64,000 bases of DNA, from contig NZ_CP046600.1 of the NCBI RefSeq assembly GCF_018278905.1, positions 310,001 through 374,000 on the forward strand. The letters run 5' to 3'. The notes under the pieces were generated by a model. The model saw only the letters and a list, made by a program, of their open reading frames with translations, was not told the origin of the DNA and did not search any database. Made by a program: the position numbers and the translations under genes. Source of the stretch: Mycobacterium spongiae. Lineage in GTDB: Bacteria; Actinomycetota; Actinomycetes; Mycobacteriales; Mycobacteriaceae. Numbering within the stretch: position 1 is the first letter of the stretch; each line of letters opens with the position of its first letter. Below, in pieces: positions 35,748 through 45,534 of the stretch.

Positions 35748-37397
35748 TTAGGTAAAGAGACTCTCAACGTCGCTGACGGTGTCGGCGGCGGCGGAGAGGA
35801 GGACGAGGAATTCCACGCCACCCGCAATTGAGGTCAGACCTGCGGTGGCCGCCAACGGTAACCCGATCGCGTTAATCAGATTGCCCTGGGCGAGCTGGCT
35901 TGCGAACAGTTGGGTGTTGTACAGCGGCAGCGAGGTTGCCAGCGCGAGGCCGATGTCCGCGGTCGGCAGCAGAACGGCATAGTTGGTCGAGATGATTGAG
36001 GTGAGCGTATTGACCACCTCGGCCGGGGTCGGCGCGGCGGCCAAAGCGCTGGCAAAGTCCGCGGGTTGCGGCGGCTGGAACGTCGGGAGCGTGATCGGCT
36101 GGGCCAGCAATGCCTGCACATCGGCGGTGAAGTCCTGGATGCCTTCCTGCGTTCCCGCGACCAGGGCATCGCCGATGACCTGCGGGGGCACGTCGGGCCA
36201 GATCCCGAATGGCGTCTGCACGTCGGCCGGGCCGGTCGAATAGCCGAAGTTCGGATCGCCGTAGCCAAGATTGACGATCACTTCCAGGTTCGGCTGAATC
36301 AGGTTGGCCAGCGGGTTTCCGATGACGGGTATGGCACGCAACGGTTCCAGAAGCGGCAGGTTCTCTGTGGGAATCATGTAGTAGTCGGTGACCCCGGTGT
36401 AGCCGGGCGATGTCGGTAGTTCGATGGCGGCGTCGACCTGTGCCGGTGTGAGGTCCATATACCCCGTATGTACGAACACGATTCCCGCAATCGCATTGAG
36501 GTTGGAGATGATGTTGAGCGGGTACTGGGGGAAACTGGCGAACCCGTCATACTCGCGGGTGTAAATGGCCGTTGGATAGATCGTGTCCGACGGCGTCGCG
36601 CCATAGAACGTCAGGCCCAAGCTCGGGAGCGTCAGACCGGGGAATCGCGCCAGCATACCGCCGTTGGGATTCATTTCGTTGCCAACGAGTACGAAGTTGA
36701 GGTCGGTGGCCGGAGGGGCCGCCGGACCCATGGCCGCGAGCTGTTGCATTTCCAGTGACGCGATGATGGCGCTTTGTGAATAGCCGAAAACGGTGACGGT
36801 GTTTCCGGGGATCGCGAGCTGGTCCAGGATCGCGTTGTGCATGATGGTCAAGCCCTCTTCCACCGAAGTGTTGAGGACAGATGATCTAACGCCGGTGATC
36901 GGATACAACTCTTCGGGTGTGAAGATCGCTTGTAGGGGGTTGAGCGTACGGAGGTAGAGCTCGTTGGCGGCCGCGAGGTAGGCCGGCGACGGCAGCGGAA
37001 CTCCGGTGGGTCCGAAGATCAAGTTCGTCAGATTCGCCGGGAAGGGTGGAATCGCCGCCGCCGCCGGGGTTGTCGGGGCTGCGGGCAAACCCAACCCGGA
37101 TTGCAGGGTGTTGGCGATGGCGGCCTCGGCATTCGCGTAGGCGTTGCCGGCGGCGGCCAACGTCTGGTGGAACTGGCTATGAAACGCCTCCACCTGGCCG
37201 AGGACGGCTTGGTATTCCTTGCCGTGCGCCGTGAAGAATTGCGCGATGGCCGCCGACACTTCGTCGGCTGCGGCGGTAGCCACGGCAGTCGTCGAGCTTG
37301 CTGCTGTCGCGCTGGCCACACTCACTGCCGAACCGATTTCCTCCACCTGCGCGGCAACCGCTCCCATGATCTGTGGCTCAGCGATCAGATACGACAT
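35748..37397 (-). CDS. PE1: PE-family protein with PE-PPE serine-hydrolase domain (PE1)
   Basis: The 549-residue protein has an N-terminal PE domain (about residues 1-95, with the PE motif in IAEPQIM and helix ADEVSAAIAQFFTAHGKEYQ, typical of type VII secretion substrates). A PE-PPE hydrolase domain follows (nucleophile in VFGYSQSAIIAS, conserved LPTSPGYTG block). The C-terminal 100 residues form a hydrophobic segment. Export through an ESX system and lipase/esterase activity are inferred from family knowledge. The start at 37397 agrees with the PE consensus; a longer reading adds 39 unrelated residues. Confidence 0.9.
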   Translation of the reverse strand: MSYLIAEPQIMGAVAAQVEEIGSAVSVASATAASSTTAVATAAADEVSAAIAQFFTAHGKEYQAVLGQVEAFHSQFHQTLAAAGNAYANAEAAIANTLQSGLGLPAAPTTPAAAAIPPFPANLTNLIFGPTGVPLPSPAYLAAANELYLRTLNPLQAIFTPEELYPITGVRSSVLNTSVEEGLTIMHNAILDQLAIPGNTVTVFGYSQSAIIASLEMQQLAAMGPAAPPATDLNFVLVGNEMNPNGGMLARFPGLTLPSLGLTFYGATPSDTIYPTAIYTREYDGFASFPQYPLNIISNLNAIAGIVFVHTGYMDLTPAQVDAAIELPTSPGYTGVTDYYMIPTENLPLLEPLRAIPVIGNPLANLIQPNLEVIVNLGYGDPNFGYSTGPADVQTPFGIWPDVPPQVIGDALVAGTQEGIQDFTADVQALLAQPITLPTFQPPQPADFASALAAAPTPAEVVNTLTSIISTNYAVLLPTADIGLALATSLPLYNTQLFASQLAQGNLINAIGLPLAATAGLTSIAGGVEFLVLLSAAADTVSDVESLFT

Positions 37398-37550
37398 GTG
37401 ACGCCTCTCAGCTCGAAACTCCGGTGAACCCCGGGTTCCCGTCAGACTAGATCGGTCACCGACGCCCGACGGGCATTTCCGCGAACGAGAGTTGCCCGAT
37501 TGCGTTTTCCGCATGCTGGGCAGCGCACGATCCAGCCAGATCCTTGAGGG

Positions 37551-39329
37551 CTAGACGATCGATCCGACGGCATCCACAACGACCCCGAGTTGGAAGCCGG
37601 CCGCGAGCGTCAGCATCGCCGTGCTCGCGGCAAGCGGAGCGCCGAAGGCATAGATGAGCCCACCGGTAGCGTCTCCGTTGAGCACTTGCTTGATCCCGTC
37701 CAGGAACAGGTTGAGGTTGTAGGACGGCAGGGTGGTCACGACCTCGTTGACAATGTCCGCTGTTGCCAGCAGTGCAGCAGATGTGCTCGCCACTGCATTC
37801 GTGATCGACCGGGTGACGTCAGTGTTGAGCGCTTGCACAGCATCGATAAAGCCGATCGGCGAGAACCCCGGCGCAGGCGCCGAAATAGGCGTGTCGGGCA
37901 GCGAACTGCCAGATCCGTCCGTGCCGCCCGATCCCAGCAGCGAGTTTGGAAACCCGGACACTGACGGCGCCACCTCGGTGGTGATGGTGGTGGCGAAATC
38001 ACCGATTCCCTGCTGGGCTCCGCTGAGCAGATCGATACCGATGGTCGCCGGGATTGGTGGGAGTACCCCGAATGGGGTAGCCACGTCGGCATACCCGGTC
38101 GAATAGCCATAGTTGGGGTCGCCGTAGCCCAGGTTGACGAGGTAGGTCAAGTTCGGTTGGACCAGGTCCGCCACGGCATTGCCGATCACCGGAATCGCCC
38201 GCACCGGGTCTAGAAGCGGCAGACCCGGGTGCGTGATCATGAAGTAGTCGGTGCCGCCGCTGTAGCCGGGGGATGTCGGCAATTGAACAAGGTTGTAACC
38301 CGGGGGGAGATTCGACGGATCCAGGTCCGGATAGATGCCATGCACGAACTGGATCCCTGCAAAGGCGTTGAGCACCGATAGAACATTGATCGGGTATTGC
38401 GGGAAGGAGGCGTAGCCGTCGTATTGCAGTGTGTAGACGTCGGTTGGGTAGCCCGTGTCGGCGGGCGTCGCGCCATAGAAATCGAGTCCGATACCCGGCA
38501 GGGACAAGCCTGCGAAGCGCGACATTAGCCCACCGTTGGGATTCATCAGATTGCCCAGCAGGGTAAAGCTGAGATTAGCCGTGTTCGGGCTGCCCATCGC
38601 TGCGAGGTTTTGCATCTGCAGCGAGGCGATGATGGCGCTCTGTGAGTAGCCCACCACGTGCACGTCGTTGCCGGCGGCGAGTTGCTCCGCGATTGCGCTA
38701 TTCAGGATCGTGACGCCACGGGCAACGGACTCGGTCAGGGTCAGGTCCTTGATGCCGGTGAGCGGATACAACCCTTCGGGGGTGAACAAAGCTCGTGCGT
38801 GGGCGGCAATGAAATCGGGGAAATTCGGTGTGACGTATTTCGTGACGAGGTCGTTGACGTAGGTCAACGGAGGTATGGGCAAGCCGCTGCCGCCCATCAC
38901 CAGAGTGACGTCGGTCGCTGCCGCCGCCGGTGCGGTGAGGGTGCCGCCGCTGAGAGCCCGGTTGAACCCGCTGACGACGTTCAGTGGGGACAGCAACGCT
39001 GGGGCACTTGCGGTGAGGACGCTGACGGCGCGGGATGCGGCGGCGGCATTGGCGGCCTCGGCGTCGGCGTAGGCGCGCCCCGCGGCGGCCAATGTCCGGG
39101 CAAACTGGTCGTGAAAGCCCGCCATTTGTCTGGTGATCGCCTGGTATTCCTGGCCGTGTGCGCTAAACAGCGTCGCGGCGGCCGCTGATACTTCATCGGC
39201 TGCCGCCGCTGCCACAGCGGTTGTCGGCCCCGCCGCGGCCCCATTGGCCTGATTCAGGATCGAACCGATCCCAGCCACCTCCTCGGCGGCTACCACCATG
39301 CTCTCGATACCGGCCACGAGGTTTGTCAT
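37551..39329 (-). CDS. PE2: PE-family protein with PE-PPE serine-hydrolase domain (PE2)
   Basis: The 592-residue protein has a PE domain (LVAGIESMVVAAEEVAGIGS; DEVSAAAATLFSAHGQEYQ) followed by a PE-PPE hydrolase (nucleophile VVGYSQSAIIAS; LPTSPGYSGGTDY). A Gly/Ser/Pro-rich linker (about residues 455-490) separates it from the C-terminal region. ATG 39329 is preceded by AGGGAGA at suitable distance; a GTG two codons earlier is too close. Tandem with PE1, 153 bases apart, same strand. Confidence 0.9.
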   Translation of the reverse strand: MTNLVAGIESMVVAAEEVAGIGSILNQANGAAAGPTTAVAAAAADEVSAAAATLFSAHGQEYQAITRQMAGFHDQFARTLAAAGRAYADAEAANAAAASRAVSVLTASAPALLSPLNVVSGFNRALSGGTLTAPAAAATDVTLVMGGSGLPIPPLTYVNDLVTKYVTPNFPDFIAAHARALFTPEGLYPLTGIKDLTLTESVARGVTILNSAIAEQLAAGNDVHVVGYSQSAIIASLQMQNLAAMGSPNTANLSFTLLGNLMNPNGGLMSRFAGLSLPGIGLDFYGATPADTGYPTDVYTLQYDGYASFPQYPINVLSVLNAFAGIQFVHGIYPDLDPSNLPPGYNLVQLPTSPGYSGGTDYFMITHPGLPLLDPVRAIPVIGNAVADLVQPNLTYLVNLGYGDPNYGYSTGYADVATPFGVLPPIPATIGIDLLSGAQQGIGDFATTITTEVAPSVSGFPNSLLGSGGTDGSGSSLPDTPISAPAPGFSPIGFIDAVQALNTDVTRSITNAVASTSAALLATADIVNEVVTTLPSYNLNLFLDGIKQVLNGDATGGLIYAFGAPLAASTAMLTLAAGFQLGVVVDAVGSIV

Positions 39330-39551
39330 TGGCACATCTCCCTCACCAAGCAGGGCAGTTATTTGGGATGTGGCGACTATTGGGCTATTCGGTCGAACCG
39401 AACGACGAGGTGATCCGCCGGCACCAAGGCCGCCAACCGTCAGCCTAGAAGCATCCGGCCACCTAGTCCCGCGATTGGGCAGTCGAGCTACCCGCGGCCC
39501 GGGGGGCGTTAGCGAATGGGTCGGAGGAAGTCGTTCCTGAACGTGGTCGGG

Positions 39552-40385
39552 TCAGCCGAGGAGCACGCTGCGCAACTGGTCCACTGCAGCCTCGTTGATG
39601 CCGGAGTCGCGCAAGTAGCCGTCCAGAGATCCGTAGGTGTCATCGATCGTCTGCCGCGCGGCGGCCAGGTACTCTTCGCGAACGCCGAGGACTCCGTCGG
39701 ACAGGCGCGCCTGGGTGAATGTGACCACCTCCGGGGTCAGTTCGGTATCCGCGCGTTGTTGGATCATCTCGGTGATCCTGTCTCGCAGCTGCGGTACGGA
39801 GTCATTGCTGCGCAGAAAATCCGCCCGGATAGCCGCGCGATCGACACCTATTGCTTCCAGCACGATGGCTACCACGAATCCCGTGCGATCCTTGCCGGCG
39901 AAACAGTGGGTGAGCACTGGCCGGCCGGTGGCAAGCAGGGTGATGACGTGGTGCAGGGCGCGTTGGGCTCCGCTACGTGTTGGAAACTGCCGGTATTCGT
40001 CGAGCATGTAGCCGACGGCGGCATCGTTGATCGACTCGCTACTTTGGCCCGATTCGTCGGCCGTCTCGGTGATCAACCGCCGAAATGCGTGTTCGTGCGG
40101 CGCTTCGCTGTCACTGGGCTCGTCGTCGGCGAGATCCGCGAACGGCAGCAGATGGACGTCGATGCTGTCCGGAACACGGCCAGGGCCACGCCGGGCGAGC
40201 TCCCGGGACGACCGGAGGTCAGCCACATCGGTGATGCCCAATCGGCTCAGGGCTTGTCGGCCGTCGTCGTCGAGGCGGCTCAACTCGCTCGACCGGAACA
40301 GCCGGCCGGGCCGCACCACGGTCGCGATGTCGGCGACGTCGCGGAAGTTCCACGCGCCGGGAAGATCCCGCAGAGTGGCAGCCAT
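39552..40385 (-). CDS. ptbB: Protein tyrosine / phosphoinositide phosphatase PtbB (MptpB)
   Basis: The 277-residue phosphatase has the active-site P-loop HCFAGKDRTG (Cys-x5-Arg with a Lys and Asp typical of the MptpB class that also acts on phosphoinositides and Ser/Thr). It opens LPGAWNFRDVADIATVVRPG. The M. tuberculosis enzyme is secreted into the host without a classical signal peptide. The stop of fadE2 is 2 bases upstream of its ATG, so the two are co-transcribed. Confidence 0.93.
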   Translation of the reverse strand: MAATLRDLPGAWNFRDVADIATVVRPGRLFRSSELSRLDDDGRQALSRLGITDVADLRSSRELARRGPGRVPDSIDVHLLPFADLADDEPSDSEAPHEHAFRRLITETADESGQSSESINDAAVGYMLDEYRQFPTRSGAQRALHHVITLLATGRPVLTHCFAGKDRTGFVVAIVLEAIGVDRAAIRADFLRSNDSVPQLRDRITEMIQQRADTELTPEVVTFTQARLSDGVLGVREEYLAAARQTIDDTYGSLDGYLRDSGINEAAVDQLRSVLLG

Positions 40386-40387
40386 GG

Positions 40388-41611
40388 CTACGTCACCGCC
40401 GCAGCGAACGCGGTTTTTTCGCGTCCTAGCTCGGCTCGGGCGATGGATCGCAAGTGCACCTCGTCGGGTCCATCGAAGATGCGCATGGCTCGATGCCAGC
40501 TATACAGGCGCGCCAGTGGCGTGTCGTCGCTGACGCCGGCTGCACCGTGCACCTGGATGGCACGGTCGATCACATCGCAAGCCACCTGCGGGGCCACCGC
40601 CTTGATCATCGCGACCAAATGCCGGGCCTCCTTATTGCCGTGCTGGTCGATCGTCCAGGCGGCCTTCTCGCACAGCAGCCTGGATTGGTCGATTTCGTTG
40701 CGGGACTTGGCTATTGCGTGTTGCACAACGCCCTGCTCGGCGAGCGGGCGGCCAAACGCCACCCGGTTGCGGGCCCGGTCGACCATGAGCGCCAGTGCGC
40801 GCTCCGCCCCGCCGAGTGCTCGCATACAGTGGTGGATCCGGCCGGGGCCCAGCCGGGCCTGGGCGATTGCGAAGCCGCTGCCCTCTTCGCCGAGCAAATT
40901 GGTGGCCGGGACTCGGACGTTGTCGTAGACCACCTCACAGTGGCCATGCTGGTCCTGCCAACCGAACACCGGAGTCGAGCGCACGATCGTCACACCCGGG
41001 GTGTCCATCGGCACCAGGATCATCGACTGCTGCTGATGAGCGGCCGCGGTGGGATTGGTGCGGCCCATCACGATGAGGATCTTGCAGCGCGGATCCGCCG
41101 CGCCGGATGTCCACCACTTCCTGCCGCTGATGATGTAGTCGGCGCCGTCGCGGGAGATGGTGGTTTCGATGTTGCGGGCATCGCTGCTGGCGACCGCCGG
41201 TTCGGTCATCGAGAACGCGCTGCGGATCTCGCCGCGCAGCAGCGGACTCAGCCACTGCCCGCGCTGCTCGTCGGTGCCGAACATGTGCAGGATCTCCATG
41301 TTGCCGGTGTCCGGTGCCGCGCAGTTGAGCGCCTCGGGAGCGATTTCCAGGCTCCACCCGGTCAGCTCGGCCAGCGGCGCGTATTCCAGGTTGGTCAACC
41401 CCGATTCCGCCGGCAAGAAGAGGTTCCACAGGCCCCGTTCTTGCGCCTTGGTCTTAAGCTCCTCGATGATCGGGGGCGCGGTGTGGTCGTCGGGACCGGC
41501 CCCGCGGCGGTAGTCATCGTAGGTGGCCTCGGCCGGAAAAACGTGCTCGGTCATGAAGTCGGACAACCGCTGGTGGTAGTCAATCGCCTTGGCCGACATC
41601 GCGAAGTCCAT
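40388..41611 (-). CDS. fadE2: Acyl-CoA dehydrogenase FadE2
   Basis: The 407-residue flavoenzyme opens MDFAMSAKAIDYHQRLSDFM. The FAD/substrate motif is SAFSMTEPAVASSDA and the C-terminal helical domain contains IQVHGAAGVSDDTPLA. It acts in acyl-CoA oxidation. I took ATG 41611 from family resemblance; an upstream reading adds 19 unrelated residues. It is co-transcribed with ptbB and divergent from the DUF1348 gene. Confidence 0.92.
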   Translation of the reverse strand: MDFAMSAKAIDYHQRLSDFMTEHVFPAEATYDDYRRGAGPDDHTAPPIIEELKTKAQERGLWNLFLPAESGLTNLEYAPLAELTGWSLEIAPEALNCAAPDTGNMEILHMFGTDEQRGQWLSPLLRGEIRSAFSMTEPAVASSDARNIETTISRDGADYIISGRKWWTSGAADPRCKILIVMGRTNPTAAAHQQQSMILVPMDTPGVTIVRSTPVFGWQDQHGHCEVVYDNVRVPATNLLGEEGSGFAIAQARLGPGRIHHCMRALGGAERALALMVDRARNRVAFGRPLAEQGVVQHAIAKSRNEIDQSRLLCEKAAWTIDQHGNKEARHLVAMIKAVAPQVACDVIDRAIQVHGAAGVSDDTPLARLYSWHRAMRIFDGPDEVHLRSIARAELGREKTAFAAAVT

Positions 41612-41737
41612 GTCCGCCACGATAGGCCACCTAGGGTGTGGTGCCGGCAGATGTATCGGACGCGACACTTAAATCACGCACACGACGCGCCGCGACTCCG
41701 GACCGTGGCTTAAGTCTCGCGGTCGCCATCGCGCACG

Positions 41738-42208
41738 ATGGACGTCATGACCGAGAGCCGTCCCCCTTTTCCTCCGTTCACCCTCGAATCGGCAACCCAG
41801 AAAGTTCAGGCCGCTGAAGATGCCTGGAACACCCGTGACCCCGAACGTGTCAGCTTGGCCTACACGGTCGACTCACAGTGGCGAAATCGCGACGAGCACA
41901 TCGTGGGTCGGGAGCAGATCGTGGCGTTCCTGACCCGAAAATGGCAGCGCGAACTCGACTATTCGCTGCGCAAGAGTTTGTGGACCTTCCACGACAATCG
42001 TATTGCGGTGCGCTTCCAGTACGAGTGCCATGACCGGACGGGTCAGTGGTACCGCAGCTACGGCAACGAACTGTGGGAATTCACGCCGTCGGGGTTGATG
42101 TCGCGCCGTGAAGCCAGCATCAACGACGTGCCGATCGCAGAGACCGAACGACGCTTCTTCGGTGCACGCCCAGCATCGGAGCATGGCAGCGATATCCCGG
42201 TCTGGTAG
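41738..42208 (+). CDS. DUF1348 NTF2-fold protein
   Basis: The 156-residue protein matches DUF1348: [20 protein letters not shown], then [40 protein letters not shown] and [10 protein letters not shown]. It is a nuclear-transport-factor-2-like pocket protein of unknown function. It is the fourth NTF2-fold gene in the window. The start is one of two ATGs three codons apart. A 109-base gap separates it from pntAa. Confidence 0.85.
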   Translation: MDVMTESRPPFPPFTLESATQKVQAAEDAWNTRDPERVSLAYTVDSQWRNRDEHIVGREQIVAFLTRKWQRELDYSLRKSLWTFHDNRIAVRFQYECHDRTGQWYRSYGNELWEFTPSGLMSRREASINDVPIAETERRFFGARPASEHGSDIPVW

Positions 42209-42317
42209 CGGTGGGCGGAGCCAAGGTGGGCTGCCAGGTTAGGGTGGCTGAGCGCGTCGGCAACCAACCGGCCCGGCAAATCCATCGAAGGTAGTAGGGA
42301 AAGTAGAAGTACGCGCC

Positions 42318-43406
42318 ATGACAGATCCGCAGACGACAGTCGGGGTGGTCGCCGAATCGGGACCGGACGAGCGGCGCGTTGGGCTGGTACCCAAGGCGGT
42401 CGCGTCGCTAGTGAACAGCGGTGTGGCCGTCGTGGTCGAAGCTGGCGCGGGTGAGCGGGCACTGCTTCCCGACGATCTCTACTCGCAAGCCGGCGCCGCG
42501 ATCGGCGATGCCTGGGCCGCTGACATCGTGGTCAAGGTCGCACCACCTACCCCGAGCGAGATCGGCCGACTGCGCAGCGGCCAGACGCTGATCGGCTTCC
42601 TTGCGCCGCGCAACGCCGACAACTCGATCGGCGCGCTCAAGCAAGCCGGTGTCCAGGCGTTCGCACTGGAAGCGATCCCGCGAATCTCACGGGCTCAGGT
42701 GATGGATGCGTTGTCGTCGCAGGCCAACGTGTCTGGCTACAAAGCCGTCCTGCTGGCGGGCGCGGAGGCGACCCGGTTCTTCCCGATGCTGACTACCGCG
42801 GCGGGCACGGTAAAACCGGCGAGCGTGCTGGTCCTGGGCGTGGGTGTGGCTGGCCTGCAGGCACTGGCGACGGCCAAACGCTTGGGCGCCCGCACCACCG
42901 GGTACGACGTGCGCCCCGAGGTTGCCGATCAGGTGCGCTCGGTGGGGGCACAGTGGCTCGAGGTCGGTGTCACGGCTTCGGGTACCGGCGGGTACGCCCG
43001 CGAGCTGACCGATGACGAACGCGCGCAGCAGCAGAAGGCTTTGGAGGAGGCGATCGCCGGGTTCGACGTGGTGATTACCACCGCACTGGTTCCAGGCAAG
43101 CCCGCGCCACGCCTGGTGACCGCCGCGGCGGTGGAGGCGATGAAGCCCGGCAGCGTGGTGGTCGACCTCGCAGGTGAGACCGGCGGCAACTGTGAATTGA
43201 CCGAGCCGGGCCAAACGGTGGTCAAACACGATGTCACCATCGCGTCACCGCTGAATCTGCCCGCGACGATGCCCGAGCATGCCAGTGAGCTCTACAGCAA
43301 GAACATCACGGCGCTGCTCGACCTATTGATCAAGGACGGCACGCTAGCCCCCGATTTTGACGATGAAGTCATCGCGGAATCGTGTGTGACCCGCCAAGGG
43401 GACTGA
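42318..43406 (+). CDS. pntAa: NAD(P) transhydrogenase subunit alpha, NAD(H)-binding part (PntAa)
   Basis: The 362-residue domain I of proton-translocating transhydrogenase carries ESGPDERRVGLVPKAVASL at the start, LSSQANVSGYKAVLLAGAE, the NAD site VLVLGVGVAGLQALATAKRLG and VVDLAGETGGNCELTEPGQ. With PntAb and PntB it couples hydride transfer from NADH to NADP+ to proton flow. pntAb follows after 14 bases. Confidence 0.95.
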   Translation: MTDPQTTVGVVAESGPDERRVGLVPKAVASLVNSGVAVVVEAGAGERALLPDDLYSQAGAAIGDAWAADIVVKVAPPTPSEIGRLRSGQTLIGFLAPRNADNSIGALKQAGVQAFALEAIPRISRAQVMDALSSQANVSGYKAVLLAGAEATRFFPMLTTAAGTVKPASVLVLGVGVAGLQALATAKRLGARTTGYDVRPEVADQVRSVGAQWLEVGVTASGTGGYARELTDDERAQQQKALEEAIAGFDVVITTALVPGKPAPRLVTAAAVEAMKPGSVVVDLAGETGGNCELTEPGQTVVKHDVTIASPLNLPATMPEHASELYSKNITALLDLLIKDGTLAPDFDDEVIAESCVTRQGD

Positions 43407-43420
43407 GAGGACTCCCAAAG

Positions 43421-43744
43421 ATGTACGACGAACTGTTGCAAAACCTGGCGATCCTGGTGCTGTCCGGATTCGTCGGCTTCGCGGTGATCTCCAAGGTGCC
43501 CAACACCTTGCACACCCCGCTGATGTCGGGGACCAACGCCATTCACGGCATTGTCGTTCTCGGGGCGCTGGTGGTGTTCGGGAGGGTTGAGCACCCGTCG
43601 CTCGCGGTGCACATCATTTTGTTCGTCGCGGTGGTGTTCGGCACCCTGAACGTCATCGGCGGCTTCATCGTCACCGACCGAATGCTCGGGATGTTCAAGG
43701 GCAAGAAACCCGCCGCCGGCAAGTCGGATGAGGTCGCCCGATGA
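43421..43744 (+). CDS. pntAb: NAD(P) transhydrogenase subunit alpha, membrane part (PntAb)
   Basis: The 107-residue protein is the membrane half of the alpha subunit, with three hydrophobic segments (LQNLAILVLSGFVGFAVI; GIVVLGALVVFG; IILFVAVVFGTLNVIGGFIV). In many bacteria it is fused to PntAa; the split form is usual in mycobacteria. The TGA overlaps the pntB ATG (ATGA), implying coupled translation. Confidence 0.93.
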   Translation: MYDELLQNLAILVLSGFVGFAVISKVPNTLHTPLMSGTNAIHGIVVLGALVVFGRVEHPSLAVHIILFVAVVFGTLNVIGGFIVTDRMLGMFKGKKPAAGKSDEVAR

Positions 43745-45168
43745 ACCTGCACTACCTCGTCGAGATTCTCTACCTCGTTTCGTTCTCGCTGTTCATCTAC
43801 GGGTTGATGGGCCTAACCGGACCCAAGACCGCGGTGCGGGGCAACTTGATCGCCGCGGTCGGCATGGCCATCGCCGTGGCGGCGACGCTGGTCATGATCC
43901 GGCACACCACTCAATGGCCGCTGATCATCGCCGGTCTGGTCGTGGGTGTGGTGCTGGGCGTACCGCCGGCACGGCTGACCAAGATGACGGCCATGCCGCA
44001 GCTGGTGGCGTTCTTCAACGGCGTGGGCGGCGGGACGGTCGCGCTCATCGCGCTGTCGGAGTTCATCGAAACCACTGGCTTTTCCGCGTTCAAGCACGGC
44101 GAGTCGCCGACGGTGCACATCGTGGTGGCCTCGTTGTTCGCCGCGATCGTCGGGTCGATCTCGTTTTGGGGGTCGATTATCGCGTTCGGCAAGTTGCAGG
44201 AGATCATCTCCGGTCGGCCGATCGGGTTCGGCAAGGCGCAGCAGCCGTTCAACCTGTTGCTGCTGGCCATCGCTGTGGTCGCCGCGGTGGTCATCGGCCT
44301 CAACGCGCATCCCGGTACCGGCGGGGCGTCACTGTGGTGGATGATCGGCCTGCTGGTGGCCGCCGCCGTGCTGGGCCTGATGGTGGTGTTGCCCATCGGT
44401 GGCGCCGACATGCCGGTGGTCATCTCCCTGCTGAATGCGATGACCGGTCTGTCGGCGGCGGCGGCCGGTTTGGCATTGAACAACACCGCGATGATCGTGG
44501 CGGGCATGATCGTCGGCGCATCGGGTTCGATCCTGACGAACCTGATGGCCCAGGCGATGAATCGCTCTATCCCCGCGATCGTCGCCGGCGGGTTCGGCGG
44601 GGTCGGTGTGGCTCCCAGTGATGACAGTGGCGACAAGCACGTCAAAGCCACGTCGGCGGCCGATGCCGCGATTCAGATGGCATACGCCAACCAGGTGATC
44701 GTGGTGCCGGGTTACGGCCTGGCCGTCGCGCAGGCCCAGCATGCCGTCAAAGACCTGGCCAGCTTGCTGGAAGACCGCGGGGTACCGGTGAAGTACGCGA
44801 TCCACCCGGTCGCGGGCCGGATGCCCGGGCACATGAATGTGTTGCTGGCCGAGGCCGAGGTCGACTATGACGCGATGAAGGACATGGACGACATCAACGA
44901 CGAGTTCGCCCGCACCGACGTCACCATCGTCATCGGCGCCAACGACGTCACCAACCCGGCGGCCCGCAACGAGACCTCCAGCCCGATCTATGGCATGCCG
45001 ATCCTCAACGTGGACAAGTCGAAGTCGGTGGTTGTGCTCAAGCGGTCGATGAATTCCGGTTTCGCCGGCATCGACAACCCACTTTTCTATGCCGAAGGGA
45101 CCACCTTGCTGTTCGGCGATGCCAAGAAATCGGTGTCCGAGGTCACCGAAGAACTCAAGGCCTTATAG
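43741..45168 (+). CDS. pntB: NAD(P) transhydrogenase subunit beta (PntB)
   Basis: The 475-residue subunit has about nine membrane segments followed by the NADP(H)-binding domain III, with VIVVPGYGLAVAQAQHAVKD, HPVAGRMPGHMNVLLAEA and VTIVIGANDVTNPAAR. The proton channel residues of domain II lie in the membrane half (HGESPTVHIV). Overlaps pntAb by 4 bases. Operon pntAa-pntAb-pntB is intact. Confidence 0.95.
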   Translation: MNLHYLVEILYLVSFSLFIYGLMGLTGPKTAVRGNLIAAVGMAIAVAATLVMIRHTTQWPLIIAGLVVGVVLGVPPARLTKMTAMPQLVAFFNGVGGGTVALIALSEFIETTGFSAFKHGESPTVHIVVASLFAAIVGSISFWGSIIAFGKLQEIISGRPIGFGKAQQPFNLLLLAIAVVAAVVIGLNAHPGTGGASLWWMIGLLVAAAVLGLMVVLPIGGADMPVVISLLNAMTGLSAAAAGLALNNTAMIVAGMIVGASGSILTNLMAQAMNRSIPAIVAGGFGGVGVAPSDDSGDKHVKATSAADAAIQMAYANQVIVVPGYGLAVAQAQHAVKDLASLLEDRGVPVKYAIHPVAGRMPGHMNVLLAEAEVDYDAMKDMDDINDEFARTDVTIVIGANDVTNPAARNETSSPIYGMPILNVDKSKSVVVLKRSMNSGFAGIDNPLFYAEGTTLLFGDAKKSVSEVTEELKAL

Positions 45169-45193
45169 GCCGCCTGATAGGGCGCGAGCCGCC

Positions 45194-45322
45194 TTAGACG
45201 GGCGGGTAGCCCGGAGGTGGCCAGCCGTCGCCGGTGTCGACGCCACGAAGACCCCAGGTCAGGTACCGGAAGAACCATTCGATCTCGTCGCTGGCGTCGT
45301 AGTCCGGATTCGGATCCATCAT
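45194..45322 (-). CDS. 42-residue conserved micro-protein (Rv0157A-like)
   Basis: ATG-ATG at 45322/45319 opens a 42-codon frame ending TAA at 45194. It encodes an acidic start (MMDPNPDYDASDEIEWFF), a middle RYLTWGLRGVDTGDG and an end WPPPGYPPV. AGAGGTG lies 5 bases upstream, and the length and position equal Rv0157A as I recall it. Aromatic and Pro-rich, no membrane segment or signal. Function unknown. Confidence 0.75.
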   Translation of the reverse strand: MMDPNPDYDASDEIEWFFRYLTWGLRGVDTGDGWPPPGYPPV

Positions 45323-45461
45323 TCACCTCTCGACTCGCGACTTGGCTCGCTTGGAAGCTTAGTCGCATCCGCGTCGGTACGACAGACCCGCGACACGAAC
45401 GCCACGCAACCCATGCGACCCGCTGCCTGACCCTGTGGCGCGGAGGAGTATCTAGACTGTC

Positions 45462-45471
45462 CAACTAGTTG
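45462..45471. promoter_or_regulatory. Palindrome upstream of the Rv0158-like TetR gene
   Basis: CAACTAGTTG is a perfect 10-base palindrome 63 bases upstream of the TetR ATG. Direct repeats of GTTGATT flank it at 45468 and 45484. Possible autoregulatory operator; also lies upstream of the divergent micro-protein gene. Confidence 0.45.
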
Positions 45472-45534
45472 ATTGATACTGAGTTGATTCGGGTTCATCC
45501 TGTGCCCGCCCTGCAGCGACGATAGTGAGAACAG

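Noticed and set aside
39336..39551. Possible small gene between PE2 and ptbB
   Set aside because: Frames there overlap both flanking genes and have no start signals; it is more likely the PE2 promoter.
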